From: an alpha proteobacterium U9-1i
GTDB taxonomy: Bacteria; Pseudomonadota; Alphaproteobacteria; Caulobacterales; Aquidulcibacteraceae
DNA length: 64,000 bases
Assembly: GCA_000974665.1 (NCBI GenBank)
Contig: BBSY01000003.1
Location: 1,136,001 to 1,200,000, forward strand
Direction: 5' to 3'
Positions 1 through 8,301 of this stretch are shown in pieces; the first letter of the stretch is position 1; every line of letters starts with the position of its first letter. The notes under the pieces were generated by a model. It was not told the DNA's origin and searched no databases. It was given only the letters and a program-made list of their open reading frames with translations. Position numbers and translations under genes: made by a program.

Positions 1-294
1 CTTACGCAGGCTCGCGGCCTGCGCTTTACCGCGCCCCTCCGCGACCGCTTCCGCAAAATTCGCGAAGAACACAGTCAGCCAGAGCCAAAGCGTGATCTGA
101 CCAGAGAAGAGCGCATCACCGCCTTGAGCAATGTCGCGCGCGAAGAACGCCGTCGCACAGAGCGACGCGACGGCTGTGGTGAAGATCACCGGGTTTCGAG
201 CAAGCCAACGCGGATCAAGCTTCTTGAACGCGTCGCCAATGGCAGGCGCCAAGATCTCGGGCGTGAACACTGACGGGACAGGTTTGCGGGTCAT
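1..294 (-). CDS. kdpB: KdpB, K+-transporting P-type ATPase subunit B (N-terminal part, runs off window)
   Basis: KdpB is the ATP-hydrolysing P-type subunit of the high-affinity KdpFABC potassium pump in the inner membrane. Only the first 98 residues lie in the window; the reading frame is open to base 1. The visible part has the typical start MTRKPVPSVFTPEIL and the conserved stretch FFANFAEAVAEGRGKAQA, which in KdpB follows the first two membrane segments. The catalytic DKTG motif lies outside the window. It starts 12 bases after kdpA ends, in the usual kdpF-kdpA-kdpB order. kdpC and any kdpDE genes would be further left. Confidence 0.95.
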   Translation of the reverse strand, partial: MTRKPVPSVFTPEILAPAIGDAFKKLDPRWLARNPVIFTTAVASLCATAFFARDIAQGGDALFSGQITLWLWLTVFFANFAEAVAEGRGKAQAASLRK

Positions 295-306
295 AGGACT
301 GAGACC

Positions 307-2037
307 TCAGTAGAGATCGCCGCGCAGCATCGCGAAATGCTCTGCCAGCGGACCGAGAACGAGTGATGGGAAGAAGGTGAGACCGCCCATGATGAGGATC
401 ACGCCCACGGCTAGGCCAACGAAAAGCGGGCCGTGCGTTGGGAACGTCCCGGAGGACGCGGCGATCTTTGGCTTGGCGGCGAGCGAACCAGCCACCGCGA
501 GCATCGGGATGATCATGGCGAACCGGCCGATCAGCATCGCCAAGCCCAATGTGAGATTCCAGAATGGTGAGTTAGCGGTCAGACCTGCGAAAGCTGAACC
601 GTTGTTCGCCGCTGCACTTGAATAGGCATAGAGGATTTCCGTGAAGCCGTGCGGACCCGCATCCTGAGTTCCCGCAGTCCCACCATCCATGGCCGTGCGC
701 CACTCCGGCATCGCGCTCGCGAGCGCAGTGAACGCCAGGATCGCGAACGGCACACATAAGAGCCCAAGCATGGTGAGCTTCATGTCGCGGCCTTCGATTT
801 TCTTGCCGAGATATTCGGGCGTACGGCCAACCATCAGGCCCGCAACGAAGACCGCGAGGATCGCATAGAGCAGGAAGCCATAGAGACCGGCGCCAACGCC
901 ACCGATGATGATCTCGCCCAATTGCATGTTGAAGAGCGGGACGAGACCACCGAGCGGCAGGAAGCTGTCGTGCATCGCGTTCACCGCGCCGCAGGATGCA
1001 GCAGTTGTGATGACAGCGAAGAGCGCCGAGTTGACGATGCCGAAACGAACCTCTTTGCCTTCCATGTTGCCGCCTGCGGGATCGAGGCCCGCTGCCACAA
1101 GCGCCGGATTACCTTGCGCCTCTACGCCATAGGTGATCGCGACGCCGGCAATGAATAGAACGCCCATGGTGGCGAAGATCGCCCACCCTTGCCGCTGATC
1201 GCCAACCATGCGGCCGAGCACGTTTGTCAGCGCGGCGCCGATTGCGAAGATCGAAACCATCTGCACGAAGTTGGAAAGCGCCGTGGGGTTCTCGAACGGA
1301 TGCGCGGCGTTGGCGTTGAAGAAACCCCCGCCGTTAGTCCCGAGCATCTTGATGGCGATCTGGCTCGCAACCGGCCCAAGCGCCAACGTTTGCTCGCCGC
1401 CTTCCAAGGTGGTCGCTGCCGCGTTTGCCGCGAAGGTCTGCGGCATGCCCTGCCACACGAGGAAGAGCGCCAGCACGACTGAGATCGGCAGGAGCACGTA
1501 AAGATTGGCGCGCGTGAGATCGACCCAGAAATTGCCGATTCTGTCCGCACGCGATCGCGCAAAAGCGCGAATGAAGGCCACGGCCAGCGCAATACCGGTG
1601 GCCGCGGATAAGAAGTTCTGCACCGCGAGACCGGCCATTTGGCTCAAATAGCTAAGCGTGCTCTCGCCGCCATAGCTCTGCCAGTTCGTGTTGGTAATGA
1701 ACGAGACGGCCGTATTGAAAGCGAGGTGATCGCTCATCGGGCCGAACCCTTGCGGGTTCAGCGGCAGAACGTTCTGAAGTCTTAAGATCGCGTAGAGCAG
1801 CAAGAACCCGAAGACATGGAAGGCGAGCATCGCGAGCGCGTAGCCCTTCCAACCCTGCTCTTCTTTCGCGTTGACGCCGGCGATTGCGTAGAACGCATTC
1901 TCCACGGGCCGCAGCACCGGTGAGAGAAATACGCCCTCTCCAGAAAACACGCGCGTCATGTAACCGCCGAGTGGACGCACAAGCGCCGTCACGACGACGA
2001 TGAAGAGCGCGATCTGGAGCCATCCGATCAAAGTCAT
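307..2037 (-). CDS. kdpA: KdpA, K+-binding and translocating subunit
   Basis: This 576-residue inner-membrane protein forms the selectivity filter of the KdpFABC pump and has about ten membrane segments. Seen directly: the filter loops [10 protein letters not shown] near residue 115 and [20 protein letters not shown] near residue 230, both diagnostic of KdpA. Length is normal for the family (about 560-590). The ATG at 2037 is preceded by GAGG four bases upstream, and kdpF ends 12 bases upstream. Expression in most bacteria is induced by K+ limitation through KdpDE; no regulator gene is in view. Confidence 0.98.
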   Translation of the reverse strand: MTLIGWLQIALFIVVVTALVRPLGGYMTRVFSGEGVFLSPVLRPVENAFYAIAGVNAKEEQGWKGYALAMLAFHVFGFLLLYAILRLQNVLPLNPQGFGPMSDHLAFNTAVSFITNTNWQSYGGESTLSYLSQMAGLAVQNFLSAATGIALAVAFIRAFARSRADRIGNFWVDLTRANLYVLLPISVVLALFLVWQGMPQTFAANAAATTLEGGEQTLALGPVASQIAIKMLGTNGGGFFNANAAHPFENPTALSNFVQMVSIFAIGAALTNVLGRMVGDQRQGWAIFATMGVLFIAGVAITYGVEAQGNPALVAAGLDPAGGNMEGKEVRFGIVNSALFAVITTAASCGAVNAMHDSFLPLGGLVPLFNMQLGEIIIGGVGAGLYGFLLYAILAVFVAGLMVGRTPEYLGKKIEGRDMKLTMLGLLCVPFAILAFTALASAMPEWRTAMDGGTAGTQDAGPHGFTEILYAYSSAAANNGSAFAGLTANSPFWNLTLGLAMLIGRFAMIIPMLAVAGSLAAKPKIAASSGTFPTHGPLFVGLAVGVILIMGGLTFFPSLVLGPLAEHFAMLRGDLY

Positions 2038-2049
2038 GGGCCTCGGCCT

Positions 2050-2139
2050 TTAGAATTTCTCAGGACGCAGCATCGCTGCGACGAGGTAGATAAGGACAAT
2101 CACGCCAGCGACGGCGCAGACGAGGTAATCGAGCGACAT
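2050..2139 (-). CDS. kdpF: KdpF, small stabilising subunit
   Basis: A 29-residue single-span peptide, MSLDYLVCAVAGVIVLIYLV followed by AAMLRPEKF. The pattern of a hydrophobic helix followed by a short AxLRPExF tail is the KdpF signature. Position directly before kdpA supports it. Its start codon overlaps the stop of the preceding micro-ORF by one base (TGATG), which suggests translational coupling. In other bacteria KdpF sits between KdpA and KdpB and stabilises the complex. Confidence 0.92.
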   Translation of the reverse strand: MSLDYLVCAVAGVIVLIYLVAAMLRPEKF

Positions 2140-2222
2140 CACGCTTTCCCGCATCCGAAGACGTAGAGAATGAGCGCCGCGAACGAGGCGATCCCAACGC
2201 CGATGAAAATCAAATCGCCCAT
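2139..2222 (-). CDS. 27-residue membrane peptide in kdp leader
   Basis: ATG at 2222 is preceded by a strong GGAGG site six bases upstream, and the frame runs MGDLIFIGVGIASFAALILY then VFGCGKA to a stop that overlaps the kdpF start. One predicted membrane helix ends in a short charged tail with a cysteine. Many alphaproteobacterial kdp operons carry a similar tiny hydrophobic ORF before kdpF, but its function is not known to me. It could be a second KdpF-like accessory helix or only a coupling peptide. The ribosome site and tight coupling make translation likely. Confidence 0.7.
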   Translation of the reverse strand: MGDLIFIGVGIASFAALILYVFGCGKA

Positions 2223-2235
2223 GAGCGCCTCCGAA

Positions 2236-2361
2236 TTATCCGCCGGGCGCCCAGCCCAGACGATCGAGCGACCAGCCGATGCACGCCGCCAAACCGATCA
2301 AGAGGGCGATGCCGAGGAAGCCCGCCAATGTCGACAGGACCGCGCGTCGAATGCGTCCCAT
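2236..2361 (-). CDS. 41-residue predicted single-span membrane protein in kdp leader
   Basis: The frame begins MGRIRRAVLSTLAGFLGIAL and ends CIGWSLDRLGWAPGG. It has a basic N-terminus, one long hydrophobic helix around residues 8-28, and a short polar tail. It lies 6 bases after the TorF-type gene and 13 bases before the next micro-ORF, on the same strand, so it is probably co-transcribed with kdp. I recognise no family. It may be an accessory peptide of the pump or may not be translated efficiently, since no clear ribosome site is visible. Confidence 0.5.
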   Translation of the reverse strand: MGRIRRAVLSTLAGFLGIALLIGLAACIGWSLDRLGWAPGG

Positions 2362-2367
2362 GCTGGT

Positions 2368-3141
2368 TCACAGCGCACGCTTGATCGAAAACACGACGCG
2401 GTCATCGGCGCGCGCTTCGGTCGTGAAGGCTTGTGTGATCAGCGGATCGCTCGCTTCCACGTCGGCGCCGATGTAGCGAAGGTCGAGCGTAAAGCCGTGC
2501 ACGGCGTAACTGACGCCGCCGTTCCAGGTCGCATATTCATCGCTAAACGAGCCCGGGAATACGCCCGAGACGTCATCAATAGTCTGATACCCCGCCGCGC
2601 CGGATACGCTGAGCCGATCGGAGAACGCGTAAGCCGCGTTGGCCTCGAGATAGTATGCCTCGCCGGTCTCGCCGGTGAACTCGGGCGAGTAGTACACCGC
2701 CGCGCCAAGCGTCAGGCCTTCAACAGGCGTGATTGAAGCCTTCGCGTAGCCCTCGACATAGTCGAGTTCGCCTTCTCCCGCTGCACCCGCCTGAATGTCG
2801 GTCACGCCGGGATAGAAGCAGCCGATCACACCGAAATCGAGCGCGACGGGACCTAGCTGCGGTCGCCAACCGCCATAGAGATCGAGCTCAATGCCTGAGC
2901 CCGCACCCAACTCTTCGAAGGCGACGTTTGACGCCCAAGCGCCGGCATAGAATTGACCGTGCGTCGCATCGAAGCCGCCTTGAACCGCAGGGTTCTCGCC
3001 TGTCTGAGAAAGGCCTCGGAAGACGTAGTCGCTCGTGAGCGCCACGTTTCCGCTGATGGATGTGTTTTCCTGCGCCCAGGCAGGCGCCGCCGCCAGCAAT
3101 CCCGCGCCCAAGGCAAAAGTCCAAACCGCCCGCTTCCACAT
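2368..3141 (-). CDS. TorF family putative porin (TIGR02001-like outer membrane protein)
   Basis: A 257-residue secreted protein with a signal peptide ending AAPAWAQ and a mature beta-rich chain. The early motif VALTSDYVFRGLSQT followed by NPAVQGGFDATHG and FYAGAWASN is the hallmark of the gcw_chp/TorF family of predicted outer membrane proteins. It is the first gene of a minus-strand run leading into kdp, which suggests a role in outer membrane entry of potassium or an osmotic response; that role is inference. A perfect palindrome covers its ribosome site (3144-3161), so its translation may be regulated. Confidence 0.88.
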   Translation of the reverse strand: MWKRAVWTFALGAGLLAAAPAWAQENTSISGNVALTSDYVFRGLSQTGENPAVQGGFDATHGQFYAGAWASNVAFEELGAGSGIELDLYGGWRPQLGPVALDFGVIGCFYPGVTDIQAGAAGEGELDYVEGYAKASITPVEGLTLGAAVYYSPEFTGETGEAYYLEANAAYAFSDRLSVSGAAGYQTIDDVSGVFPGSFSDEYATWNGGVSYAVHGFTLDLRYIGADVEASDPLITQAFTTEARADDRVVFSIKRAL

Positions 3142-3143
3142 AT

Positions 3144-3161
3144 GCGAACTCCCGAGTTCGC
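3144..3161 (-). promoter_or_regulatory. Palindrome over ribosome site of the TorF-type gene
   Basis: The minus-strand sequence is GCGAACTC GG GAGTTCGC, a perfect 8-2-8 inverted repeat ending two bases before the ATG at 3141. The only good Shine-Dalgarno candidate, GGGAG, lies in the loop and 3' arm, seven bases from the start codon. As RNA it would form a seven-pair stem with a CGGG tetraloop that hides this site; as DNA it could be a dimeric repressor site. Which one applies cannot be told from sequence. Confidence 0.6.
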
Positions 3162-3247
3162 GCTGGAAGTGGGGCAGACCCGCATAGGAAATCGATACGA
3201 CTAACGAAGAAAATTAGCGGAGCGCGTCGAGGTTCTGCGTCGGCGCG

Positions 3248-3417
3248 CTAGCTGCGCGAAAACGCCAGCAACGCAGTTAAGTCTCCGGCGTCTGCCTCTC
3301 TCAGCGCTTGCACGTAGACGCGGCGCGTTTCTGAGATTGAGAGTCTGCCGCGCAGGAGTTTGCCGACCTCTGTTATTTCCTTGATTCGTATGGCTAAAAC
3401 ACTGGAGGGGCGACAGA
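3248..3417 (-). pseudogene. C-terminal remnant of a Fic/mobile mystery protein B-like gene
   Basis: The minus strand from about 3417 to the TAG at 3248 reads an open frame of about 55 codons without a usable start. It ends SETRRVYVQALREADAGDLT followed by ALLAFSRS. The ending R-Y-ALR-AD-GD-LLAFAR is typical of Fic-domain proteins of the mobile mystery protein B type, which are often carried by integrative elements. The Fic catalytic HPFxxGNGR motif is absent. I read this as the tail of a truncated gene left beside the tRNA-Val gene. The identification rests on remembered family endings and needs a search. Confidence 0.5.
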
Positions 3418-3478
3418 CGAGTCTGCCTGTGGCGGTTAGCCGGTCATTACTAAGTGATTGATTTTATTAGATAAAATA

Positions 3479-3553
3479 TGGTGGGCGCGACAGGGATTGA
3501 ACCTGTGACCCCTCCCGTGTGAAGGGAGTGCTCTCCCGCTGAGCTACGCGCCC
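3479..3553 (-). tRNA. tRNA-Val (CAC)
   Basis: The minus strand folds as a full cloverleaf: acceptor GGGCGCG pairs with CGCGCCC, the anticodon stem CTCCC/GGGAG encloses the loop TTCACAC giving anticodon CAC, and the T arm is ACAGG-TTCAATC-CCTGT. Discriminator A and an encoded CCA follow. It reads GUG codons. The gene lies next to a decayed Fic-type remnant, which fits use of its 3' end as an integration site. Confidence 0.97.
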
Positions 3554-3653
3554 GAACCGGGCAAACCCGAGGTCCGAAGGGCGGCGAACATAGCTGCGAC
3601 CCTTTGCACGTCAAGCGCGGGACCGCTTGACCTCACAGCCCGGGCAGGGCACA

Positions 3654-3668
3654 TGCGAACGGTTCGCA
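3654..3668 (+). promoter_or_regulatory. Fur-like palindrome upstream of iron transporter
   Basis: TGCGAAC-G-GTTCGCA is a perfect 7-1-7 inverted repeat. This spacing is that of Fur-family operators, and TGC...GCA ends are seen in alphaproteobacterial Fur/Mur sites. It lies 17 bases before the preferred ATG (3686) of a ferric iron ABC operon, a position fit for repression. The link to Fur is inference from arrangement. Confidence 0.6.
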
Positions 3669-3685
3669 ATTGCGGGATTTTCTCC

Positions 3686-4723
3686 ATGACGCTCAGCCGC
3701 CGCACCTTCGCCTTGGGGGCCTCCGCCGCCGCCATTGCCGCTTGCACGCCTGCGGAGCAGGCGTCGGCGGAGAACTTCGTCAACGTCTATTCGGCGCGGC
3801 ACTACGATTCCGACCGCATGATGTATGAGGCCTTCACCGCCGCAACTGGCGTCGAAGTGCGCGTGCTGCCGGCGCCGGGCGAGCAATTGCTTGAGCGTCT
3901 GCGCGCTGAAGGCGACGCCACCGAAGCCGACCTCATCGTCGCCGCGGACGCCGGCAATCTTTGGCGCGTGCAGGATGCAGGCCTCCTGCAACCCGTCAAC
4001 ACCGAGGCGCTCTCGAACAACGTTCCCGCGCGCTTGCATGATACCGACGGCAATTGGTGGGGCTTCTCCAAGCGCGCGCGCGTGATCGTCTACCGCAAGG
4101 ACGCCGTGCAGGCGGCTGAGGTCGCCTCACTCGACGATCTCGCCAGCGCCCGTTTCCGCGGCCAAGTCGTGTGTCGTTCGTCCACGGCGGTCTACAATCT
4201 CTCGCTGCTCTCCTCGCGCATCGAGCGCCTCGGCGCCGAGAACGCGCGTGCATGGGCTGCCGGCGTGCGCGCGAACTTCGCCCGCGATCCTCAAGGCAGT
4301 GACACCGATCAGCTGAAGGCCGTCGCCGCCGGTGAAGCGCAAGTCTGCATCTCCAACCACTATTACCTCGCACGACTGATGAAGTCCGAAGACCCCGCAG
4401 ACCGCGCCGTGGCCGACAAACTCGCGATCTCCTTCCCAGACCAAGCCGGTTCGGGCACGCACGTGAACATTTCCGGCGGCGGCGTGTCGGCCTACGCCAA
4501 GCGCAAGGATCGCGCGATCCAATTGCTCGAATATCTCGTGAGCGACGCCGGCCAGAACATCCTCGCGCCGTCGAACGTCGAGTATCCGATCCGGCCGCAG
4601 ATTGCTGCAGCGCCCGAACTGGTCGCGCTCGGCACGTTCAAGGAAGAGGACATTCCCCTCTCAGCGCTCGGCCGCCACCAAGCCGAAGCCGCTGCGATCT
4701 ACGAAGGCGCCGGATGGCGCTAA
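3686..4723 (+). CDS. Ferric iron ABC transporter substrate-binding protein (lipoprotein)
   Basis: This 345-residue periplasmic protein resembles the FutA/FbpA group of ferric iron binding proteins. The N-terminus MTLSRRTFALGASAAAIAAC combines a twin-arginine motif with a lipobox (IAAC, Cys20). The tandem tyrosines in SNHYYLARL (226-227) are the usual Fe3+ ligands, and the C-terminal NISGGGVSAYAKRKDRAIQL is typical of the family. I chose ATG 3686 because the alternative at 3653 would overlap the Fur-like palindrome. The gene overlaps the permease start by 10 bases, so the two are translationally coupled. Confidence 0.93.
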   Translation: MTLSRRTFALGASAAAIAACTPAEQASAENFVNVYSARHYDSDRMMYEAFTAATGVEVRVLPAPGEQLLERLRAEGDATEADLIVAADAGNLWRVQDAGLLQPVNTEALSNNVPARLHDTDGNWWGFSKRARVIVYRKDAVQAAEVASLDDLASARFRGQVVCRSSTAVYNLSLLSSRIERLGAENARAWAAGVRANFARDPQGSDTDQLKAVAAGEAQVCISNHYYLARLMKSEDPADRAVADKLAISFPDQAGSGTHVNISGGGVSAYAKRKDRAIQLLEYLVSDAGQNILAPSNVEYPIRPQIAAAPELVALGTFKEEDIPLSALGRHQAEAAAIYEGAGWR

Positions 4724-6270
4724 CAGCCGCGCGCGGCGTTGATGGCGTTGCGATCGCCGCCGCGGTCGCGACCCTCATCTGCGCCGCGCCGGCAATGGCG
4801 GTCATTGGCTTTGCGTTGGCGCCAAACGAAAGCGCAAACCTCGATGGCGCGCTCTTGCGCGACGGAATCATCGGCACGCTCGCGCTTATGCTGGTCGGCG
4901 GCGTCGGCGCGATTGCCGTCGGCGCGATCAGCGCCTGGCTCGTCTCGCTCTGTGACTTTCCCGGCCGCCGCTGGTTCGAATGGCTCTTGGTTTTGCCGCT
5001 CGCCGCGCCGTCCTATGTGCTCGCCTATTCCTATGCGAGCTTCACCTGGGCCGGCGGCGTCAGCCCAATCCCCGTGTCTGGTTTTTGGGGCGTCGCCTTT
5101 ATCTACGCCGTTGGGCTTTACCCGTACGTCTATCTCGCCGGCCGCGCCGCCTTCGCCAGCCAATCGGCCTGCGCGCTCGAAGCCGCGCGCACGCTCGGCG
5201 CGAAACCCATGGCGTTGTTCACGCGGGTCGCGGCCCCGCTCGCGCGGCCGGCGATCGCCGCCGGCGGCGCGCTTGTGCTGATGGAGATCGCCGCCGATTA
5301 CGGCGCCGCGCAGCATTTCGGCGTCACCACTTTGTCCACCGCGATCTTCCGCGCGTGGTACGCGCACGCCAACCCCCATGCGGCGCTTCAAATTTCCGCC
5401 GTGCTGCTGATCGCCGCTTTGGTGTTCCTGATCATTGAGCGCCGCGCGCGCGGCCGCGCCGCTTATGCCGGCGGCTCCACACGCTGGCGCACTCTCCCGC
5501 GCTACAAGCTCAACTCCGTCGCCGGTGTAGGCGCGGCCCTGTTCTGCGCCGCCTTGATCACCTTCGGCGCGGCTTTGCCGCTCGCATGGCTCGCACGCCT
5601 CGCGTTGCTGCACGCACGCCTCGGCGATATCGCCGGCCCGTTCGTGAACTCGCTCACCCTCTCCGCGATAGGCGCCGCCGTGACGCTGACGCTCGCGCTC
5701 GCCATCGCCTCGTTTGCACGGCGCGCCGGACGCCTCGGCAAAGGCGCGCTGTTCGCCGCCGGCATTGGCTATGCAGCGCCTGGCGCTGTGATCGCGCTCG
5801 GCGCGCTCACCTTGTTCGGCCTCGCGCGCGAAGCCGGTTGGGTCGGCGGCCTTGGCGCAGGCCTCGCGTTGACCGCGCTCATCTGGACCTACGCCGCGCG
5901 CTTCACGGCCGCCGGCGCGGGCCCAATCGACTCAGGCCTCGCGCGCCTTTCGAAAAACCTCGATTCCTCGGCCCGCACCCTCGGCGCCGGCCCCATCACG
6001 CGAACCTTGCGCATCGATTTGCCCATCGCCGCGCCTAGCCTCGCCGCAGCAGCGCTCATATTGTTTGTCGAAATTCTCAAAGAACTGCCCGCCACGCTCG
6101 TGCTGCGCCCGTTCGATTTCGACACGCTCGCCGTGATCGCCTACGCCTACGCCTCCGACGAGCGCCTGCTGCAGGCGGCGGCGCCTGCTCTGCTGATATT
6201 CGTCGCCGGCCTCGCACCCGTCCTGATCTTGACGCGCGGCATCGGCCGTGCGCGTGCAGGCGCGCAATGA
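4714..6270 (+). CDS. Ferric iron ABC transporter permease (FbpB-like, fused double permease)
   Basis: A 518-residue inner-membrane protein with about twelve hydrophobic segments arranged as two homologous halves, as in FbpB/SfuB. Each half carries an EAA-type loop that contacts the ATPase: EAARTLGAKPMALFTRVAAP around residue 155 and SARTLGAGPITRTLRIDLP around residue 420. It presumably forms the whole translocation channel for iron delivered by the lipoprotein encoded upstream. The start overlaps that gene, and its stop shares an ATGA with the ATPase gene. Confidence 0.93.
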   Translation: MALTAARGVDGVAIAAAVATLICAAPAMAVIGFALAPNESANLDGALLRDGIIGTLALMLVGGVGAIAVGAISAWLVSLCDFPGRRWFEWLLVLPLAAPSYVLAYSYASFTWAGGVSPIPVSGFWGVAFIYAVGLYPYVYLAGRAAFASQSACALEAARTLGAKPMALFTRVAAPLARPAIAAGGALVLMEIAADYGAAQHFGVTTLSTAIFRAWYAHANPHAALQISAVLLIAALVFLIIERRARGRAAYAGGSTRWRTLPRYKLNSVAGVGAALFCAALITFGAALPLAWLARLALLHARLGDIAGPFVNSLTLSAIGAAVTLTLALAIASFARRAGRLGKGALFAAGIGYAAPGAVIALGALTLFGLAREAGWVGGLGAGLALTALIWTYAARFTAAGAGPIDSGLARLSKNLDSSARTLGAGPITRTLRIDLPIAAPSLAAAALILFVEILKELPATLVLRPFDFDTLAVIAYAYASDERLLQAAAPALLIFVAGLAPVLILTRGIGRARAGAQ

Positions 6271-7298
6271 GCGCGTCCACGATCACACTTGCAAACGTGC
6301 GCCGTTCGTACGGCGGCATCGCAGTCGTCGACGATGTGTCGCTCACCGCGCCCGCGGCCCAAGTACTCGCCCTGCTTGGTCCATCGGGCTCAGGCAAATC
6401 CACCATCCTGCGCCTCATCGCCGGCCTCGAACCGGTCGACGCCGGCGAGATCAAACTTGGCGATGAAACCATCTCAACGCCCACGCGCACCCAAGCGCCA
6501 GAACAACGCCGCGTCGGCATGGTATTTCAGGATTATGCGCTCTTCCCGCATCTGACCGCGCTCGCCAACGTGTCGTTCGGTCTCGACATCAAGCGCGCCA
6601 ATGATCAGTCGACGATCGACCGGCAGGCGCTCGCCTGGCTGGACCGTGTTGGCCTTGCTCATCGCGCCAAATCCTATCCGCACGAACTCTCCGGCGGCGA
6701 ACAACAGCGCGTAGCACTGGCACGCGCGCTCGCGCCGGGCCCGCGCGCGGTGCTGCTCGACGAGCCGTTTTCTGGCCTCGACCCGCTCCTGCGGTCCACC
6801 TTGCGCGAAACCGCGCTGGCGGCGATCAAGGATAGCGGCGCCACAGCCGTGTTCGTAACCCATGATTCCGAAGAAGCGTTGCTGGTGGCCGATCGCCTTG
6901 CGATCCTCAAAGCCGGCAAGCTGCTTCAGGAAGCAGCGCCACGCCACGCTTACGATCATCCCGCATCGCTTGACGCCGCCGCCGCGCTTGGCCCCGTCAA
7001 CGTGTTCCAGGGCGCCGTCGCCAACGGCCGCATCGCCACGCCGTTCGGTGACGTTCACGCGCCCGGCCTCCGCGAAGGCGACCGCGCACATGCCGTCGTG
7101 CGCCTCGAAGCGGTACAGCTCACGCCCGGAACGCAAGCACGCGTGATTGATCGCAGACCACACGGCGCCGATGATCTGGTGCGCATTGAAGCGGGAGCCG
7201 TAGTTTGGCGCGCATTGCTTTCGCCGCGCGTTCAAGTGGGTGAGCGCGTCGATGTCGCGCTTCAGGCCGCGGGCGTGTTCGCCTTCTCAGCTGCCTGA
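6267..7298 (+). CDS. Ferric iron ABC transporter ATP-binding protein (FbpC-like)
   Basis: A 343-residue ABC ATPase energising iron uptake. Walker A GPSGSGKST at 38-46, Q-loop in VFQDYALFPHLT, signature LSGGEQQR and Walker B AVLLDEPFSGLD are all intact. The region after about residue 240 is the TOBE-like regulatory extension of the FbpC/PotA group. The start overlaps the permease stop (ATGA), which completes a three-gene operon in the order binding protein, permease, ATPase. The 3' end overlaps the convergent gene by 37 bases. Confidence 0.95.
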   Translation: MSASTITLANVRRSYGGIAVVDDVSLTAPAAQVLALLGPSGSGKSTILRLIAGLEPVDAGEIKLGDETISTPTRTQAPEQRRVGMVFQDYALFPHLTALANVSFGLDIKRANDQSTIDRQALAWLDRVGLAHRAKSYPHELSGGEQQRVALARALAPGPRAVLLDEPFSGLDPLLRSTLRETALAAIKDSGATAVFVTHDSEEALLVADRLAILKAGKLLQEAAPRHAYDHPASLDAAAALGPVNVFQGAVANGRIATPFGDVHAPGLREGDRAHAVVRLEAVQLTPGTQARVIDRRPHGADDLVRIEAGAVVWRALLSPRVQVGERVDVALQAAGVFAFSAA

Positions 7299-8275
7299 TC
7301 CGGCGCCGGCGTATCAAGCACGATTGCATCCGGGCCTTCCGTCGGACGGCGCACGATAATCCGCCGCCGCTCAAGCCGACGCTGCGCCAGCAATTTCATG
7401 CGCGTGCGCCAAGCCTCGGCCTCCCACGCCAATTCGCGCGCCACCGCCACTTCAAGCTTGGCCGCCTCGGCAAGCGCGCCACCCAGGCGCTTGAAACCCG
7501 CGCGCGCGTGCTCAAGGAATTCCTCGGTCAGATCCTCATCGCCTTCGACGACGAACCCGACATCTTTCAGATATTGCAGCACGTCGCTATGCGCGCGGAT
7601 TTGCGGTTCCGCGAACGAGGACGCAAACGCGGTCGCAAGTTCAGCGCTCTTCAAACCGACATACGCTTCGATCACCGCGCAGGCGCCGGGCTTTAGGCAC
7701 TTGATCAGCTGATGCGCCAGATGCGGCGGAAAACCAACGTATGCGAAATCGTCGACGCTCAGCAGGCCGTCATAAAGCGCCGCCTGCCACACATGCGCTT
7801 CAAGATCGATGCGCGTGACATTTACGCGTTCGTCGAGCTTGGCCTTGCGGACGCCGTGCTTTAGCGCGTCGAAACTTTCCTCACGCCACTCATACACGTC
7901 GATTTTGCCCGGATGCGCGCTCGCAAGCGCCGCGACCGGCCCCGACAATCCCGGCCCCAGAAACGCCAGCACGCCGTCGGGCGCGATGCCGATGCGCGCG
8001 GGCTCAAGCTTGTCGGCGGTGTCATCACCAGGACGCACACGGCCCGGCCCCCAAATCAAACTCAATGCCGCCAGCCGCGCTGGCATCTCGAATTCTGGTT
8101 CGTCGAACAGCGCGTCGGCGACGTCTTGGGGTTCGTTGTTGTTGGCGAGGCTCGCCTCGACGGCGGCCATGGCGGCGGCTTCGTCAAAATCGACGCCTTC
8201 CCACCACGCGCGAAGCCGCGCGCGCGTAAGCGCAAGTCTGCGCTTGTCGAACAGGGCGTTCAGTCCGGCAGCCAT
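7262..8275 (-). CDS. Class I methyltransferase-like protein of unknown function
   Basis: A 337-residue protein without signal peptide. The middle contains FLGPGLSGPVAALASAHPGK (about 110-130), which looks like the glycine-rich SAM motif I, followed by an acidic strand end (IDVYEW) and a region FPPHLAHQLIKCLKPGACAV like motif post-III. The outer parts are rich in Ala, Arg and Glu and predicted helical, including an arginine-rich segment RRLERRRIIVRR near the C-terminus. Substrate unknown; the fold call is tentative. It is convergent with the iron ATPase gene. Confidence 0.6.
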   Translation of the reverse strand: MAAGLNALFDKRRLALTRARLRAWWEGVDFDEAAAMAAVEASLANNNEPQDVADALFDEPEFEMPARLAALSLIWGPGRVRPGDDTADKLEPARIGIAPDGVLAFLGPGLSGPVAALASAHPGKIDVYEWREESFDALKHGVRKAKLDERVNVTRIDLEAHVWQAALYDGLLSVDDFAYVGFPPHLAHQLIKCLKPGACAVIEAYVGLKSAELATAFASSFAEPQIRAHSDVLQYLKDVGFVVEGDEDLTEEFLEHARAGFKRLGGALAEAAKLEVAVARELAWEAEAWRTRMKLLAQRRLERRRIIVRRPTEGPDAIVLDTPAPDQAAEKANTPAA

Positions 8276-8301
8276 AGTAGCCGGACTTTAGCGTGCGCTC
8301 G

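Noticed and set aside
4720..5613. 297-codon frame antisense to the iron permease
   Set aside because: Gly/Arg/Glu-rich composition typical of shadow frames; the plus strand has a clear 12-span permease.
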